Shown: piece after piece, positions 5,637 to 7,537 of the stretch | Layout: every line of letters begins with the position of its first letter | Numbering within the stretch: position 1 is the first letter of the stretch | Assembly (NCBI GenBank): GCA_004555335.1 | Contig: SFII01000069.1 | Location: 1 to 7,537, forward strand | Length of the DNA stretch: 7,537 nucleotides | Reading direction: 5' to 3' | Origin: Coriobacteriaceae bacterium | GTDB taxonomy: Bacteria > Actinomycetota > Coriobacteriia > Coriobacteriales > Eggerthellaceae | The notes under the pieces: model-generated | The model's database searches: none | Told to the model about the DNA's origin: nothing | What the model saw: the letters and a program-made list of their open reading frames with translations, nothing else | Made by a program: the position numbers and the translations under genes

Positions 5637-6638
5637 ATGATCGAAATCACGAATCTGAAGAAGGTTTGGGAAAGCGACGGTGTCACGGTTCTCGATGACA
5701 TCAACCTGTCCATTCATGATGGCGAAATCTACGCCCTCGTCGGCCGAAGCGGTGCCGGCAAGTCCACCCTTCTCCGTTGCATCAACGGCTTGACTTCATA
5801 CCAGGAAGGCAGCTTGAAGGTAGATGGACGCGAGGTCCGGGAGCTCTCCAACGCCGAGTTGAGGGAATTCCGCCGCCATATGGGCATGATCTTCCAGCAC
5901 TTTTCCCTGCTCGAGCGCGAGACCGTCTATCAGAACGTCGCCCTTCCCATGAAATGCTGGAAGTACAGCAAGGAAGAAATCGACAAGAAAGTGATGGAGC
6001 TTTTGGAGCTCGTCGGTTTGGCCGACAAGAAGGATGCCAAGCCCCGCAACCTTTCCGGCGGTCAGAAGCAGCGCGTGGCAATCGCCCGTGCGCTCACCAT
6101 GGATCCCAAGTACCTCCTTTGCGACGAGGCCACGAGCGCGCTCGATCCCAAGACCACCAATTCGATCCTCGACCTGCTGATGGAGATCAACAAGAAGATC
6201 GGCATCACGATCATCATCGTCACCCATCAGATGGAAGTGGTCCGCCACGCCTGCCATAGGTGCTGCATTTTGGAGCACGGCATTATTTCCGCAAAGGGCA
6301 GCGTGGAAGAGATCTTCGTCGAACAGCCTGCGTCCCTGCAGAGGCTTTTGGGCGAAGAAGGCCACAAGCTTTCCAAGTCCGGCAGGACCATCCAGATCTG
6401 CCATTACGTCGATGAACCCGGAAATGCCGGCTTGCTCGGTGAGATGGCGATCCGCTTCAACAGGGCGTTCCCCATCACGCAGGGCCTTATCCAAGCGTAT
6501 CGCGGTCGCGATTTGGGTATTTTCGCCATCAATGTGGATGACGACCTGTTTGCCCAGGTGTGCGAATTCCTCGACGAGCGCAAGGTGGAATACAAAGAGC
6601 TCGTTGCCCTCGACGAAGAAGAAACGGAGGCTGAATAG
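5637..6638 (+). CDS. metN: Methionine ABC transporter ATP-binding protein
   Basis: A 333-residue cytoplasmic ATPase that powers the MetNIQ importer. In order: Walker A GRSGAGKST (36-44), Q-loop Gln87 in IFQHFSLL, ABC signature LSGGQ (139-143), Walker B ending in Asp163-Glu164 within LLCDEATSALD, and the switch His197 in THQ. The region 255-327 (QICHYVDEP through EYKELVAL) fits the NIL domain, which in E. coli MetN binds methionine and shuts down transport when internal levels are high. The start at 5637 is chosen because homology begins at MIEITNLKKVW and GAAAGG (5621-5626) lies 10 bases upstream. The upstream-extended frame from GTG 5541 would begin at the predicted transcription start and adds residues unlike the family. 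The stop codon is two bases before metI, implying translational coupling. Confidence 0.93.
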   Translation: MIEITNLKKVWESDGVTVLDDINLSIHDGEIYALVGRSGAGKSTLLRCINGLTSYQEGSLKVDGREVRELSNAELREFRRHMGMIFQHFSLLERETVYQNVALPMKCWKYSKEEIDKKVMELLELVGLADKKDAKPRNLSGGQKQRVAIARALTMDPKYLLCDEATSALDPKTTNSILDLLMEINKKIGITIIIVTHQMEVVRHACHRCCILEHGIISAKGSVEEIFVEQPASLQRLLGEEGHKLSKSGRTIQICHYVDEPGNAGLLGEMAIRFNRAFPITQGLIQAYRGRDLGIFAINVDDDLFAQVCEFLDERKVEYKELVALDEEETEAE

Positions 6639-6640
6639 TC

Positions 6641-7309
6641 ATGACTCTTGCAGAAATGGGCCTTGGGGAAATCTTCCAGCTCCTGATCGTCCCCGCCTTC
6701 TTCGCAACCTTGCGCATGCTCGTTATCTCGAGCGTGCTCTCCACGGTGTTCGGTTTCTTTTTGGGCATCGTGTTGGTCATCACCGAAAAGGGCGGGCTTT
6801 GCGAGAATGCCATCATCAATCGCCTGCTTGACATCGTGGTGAACATCATCAGGTCCTTCCCCTTCATCATCCTGATGATCTCCATCATCCCGCTGACCAG
6901 GCTCATCACGGGCAGCTCTATCGGCGAGACTGCGGCTATCGTCCCGCTCACCGTTGCGTGCACGCCCTTCCTGGCACGTATCTTCCAGAACGCCTTCAAG
7001 GAAGTTGATCCCGCCCTTATCGAGGCCGCCCAGTCCTTCGGAGCCTCTAAGCCCCAGATCGTCTTCCGTGTCATGCTGAAGGAATCCGTTCCCGCGATCA
7101 TCTCCGGCGTTTGCCTGGCAATCATCAACCTGCTCAATTGCACCGCAATGGCAGGCACTATCGGTGCAGGTGGTCTTGGTGCCGTGGCCCTGACCTACGG
7201 CTATCAGAACTTCAACCAAGAAATCATGTACTCCATCTGCGTGGTCCTGGTGATCCTCGTCGCCATCATCCAGTACGTTGGCGACGTGCTGTATCGCAAG
7301 TTGAAGTAA
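6641..7309 (+). CDS. metI: Methionine ABC transporter permease
   Basis: A 222-residue inner-membrane permease of the MetI type; two copies form the channel of the importer. Five hydrophobic segments lie at about 17-47, 63-88, 94-115, 150-168 and 195-215. The coupling helix with the EAA motif, EAAQSFGAS (128-136), is the part that docks on the MetN ATPase. AGTIGAGGLGAVALTYGYQNF (171-191) is a hallmark of MetI relatives. The start at 6641 follows the metN stop by two bases, and its ribosome binding site, GGAGG (6626-6630), lies inside the metN 3' end. Length and motifs are complete. Confidence 0.94.
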   Translation: MTLAEMGLGEIFQLLIVPAFFATLRMLVISSVLSTVFGFFLGIVLVITEKGGLCENAIINRLLDIVVNIIRSFPFIILMISIIPLTRLITGSSIGETAAIVPLTVACTPFLARIFQNAFKEVDPALIEAAQSFGASKPQIVFRVMLKESVPAIISGVCLAIINLLNCTAMAGTIGAGGLGAVALTYGYQNFNQEIMYSICVVLVILVAIIQYVGDVLYRKLK

Positions 7310-7330
7310 TCCGAAAAGGAAAGGAAACGA

Positions 7331-7537
7331 ATGAAGAAGATGAAGCGCTTCGCCCTCGCTGCATTCGCTGCCGCACTGGCTGTATCCGCAGTCCTCGTTG
7401 CAGGCTGCGCAGGCAACGGCGGCGAGACCAAGGAAGCCGAAGGTGCAGCCGAAAAGACCGAGATCGTGGTTGGCCTGCGTGCCGACGGTGTCGACATGTT
7501 CAACGCGATCAAGCCCAAGTTGGAAGAAGCCGGATAC
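7331..7537 (+). CDS. metQ: MetQ/NlpA-family substrate-binding lipoprotein (3' truncated by window)
   Basis: The first 69 residues of the extracytoplasmic ligand-binding lipoprotein of the importer. The N-terminus is a lipoprotein signal peptide: basic MKKMKR, a hydrophobic Ala/Leu/Val stretch (7-22) and the lipobox VAGC with acylated Cys26. A polar, Gly/Glu-rich linker (27-43) leads to the first strand of the binding domain, TEIVVGLRADG (43-53), then MFNAIKPKLEEAGY (56-69). The reading frame continues off the window. It follows metI by 21 bases and has a strong ribosome binding site (AAAGGAAAGG ending at 7324, 6 bases before ATG). The MetQ call rests mainly on operon position and lipoprotein form. 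The visible stretch lacks the PHAEI-type segment common in MetQ/NlpA proteins, so the ligand could differ from methionine. Confidence 0.78.
   Translation, partial: MKKMKRFALAAFAAALAVSAVLVAGCAGNGGETKEAEGAAEKTEIVVGLRADGVDMFNAIKPKLEEAGY

Overview
The window looks like ordinary chromosomal DNA from a moderately GC-rich bacterium, probably a gut-type actinobacterium of the Coriobacteriia/Eggerthellaceae kind. That placement is an inference from codon style, clear AAAGGAG-type ribosome binding sites, sigma70-type promoters and the gene families present. No rRNA, confirmed tRNA, CRISPR array, insertion sequence or phage module is visible. I did not find a new multi-gene system; the interest lies in the non-coding DNA around recognisable genes.

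Layout. Positions 1-143 form an A+T-rich upstream region with a hairpin, an 11-bp direct repeat and a likely promoter. They lead into a YjiH-family membrane protein with nucleoside-recognition (Gate) domains (144-1553, +), which ends at a rho-independent terminator (1637-1667). Converging on it is dinB, encoding the Y-family DNA polymerase IV (1847-3127, -). A 245-bp divergent intergenic region with promoters on both strands separates dinB from a 12-helix MFS transporter of the fosmidomycin-resistance (Fsr) type (3373-4560, +). Next comes a 237-bp convergent gap with an orphan-looking promoter and a very GC-rich hairpin, then a small four-helix 'phage holin family' (PF04020) membrane protein (4798-5163, -).

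Positions 5164-5636 are a long non-coding region. It is GC-rich near the holin-like gene and becomes strikingly A+T-rich from about 5320. It carries several inverted repeats just upstream of a good promoter (TTGACC-N16-GATACT). That promoter drives a methionine-type ABC importer operon: metN ATPase with C-terminal NIL domain (5637-6638), metI permease (6641-7309, two bases after metN) and the start of the substrate-binding lipoprotein metQ (7331 to the window edge, truncated).

The three importer genes work together: the lipoprotein captures methionine or a related ligand outside the membrane, MetI forms the channel, and MetN hydrolyses ATP and may sense internal methionine through its NIL domain. 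The other genes are separate single-gene transcription units with no evident functional link to each other or to the importer. No SAM riboswitch or T-box could be recognised before metN, so control probably acts through protein binding at the dyads near its promoter.
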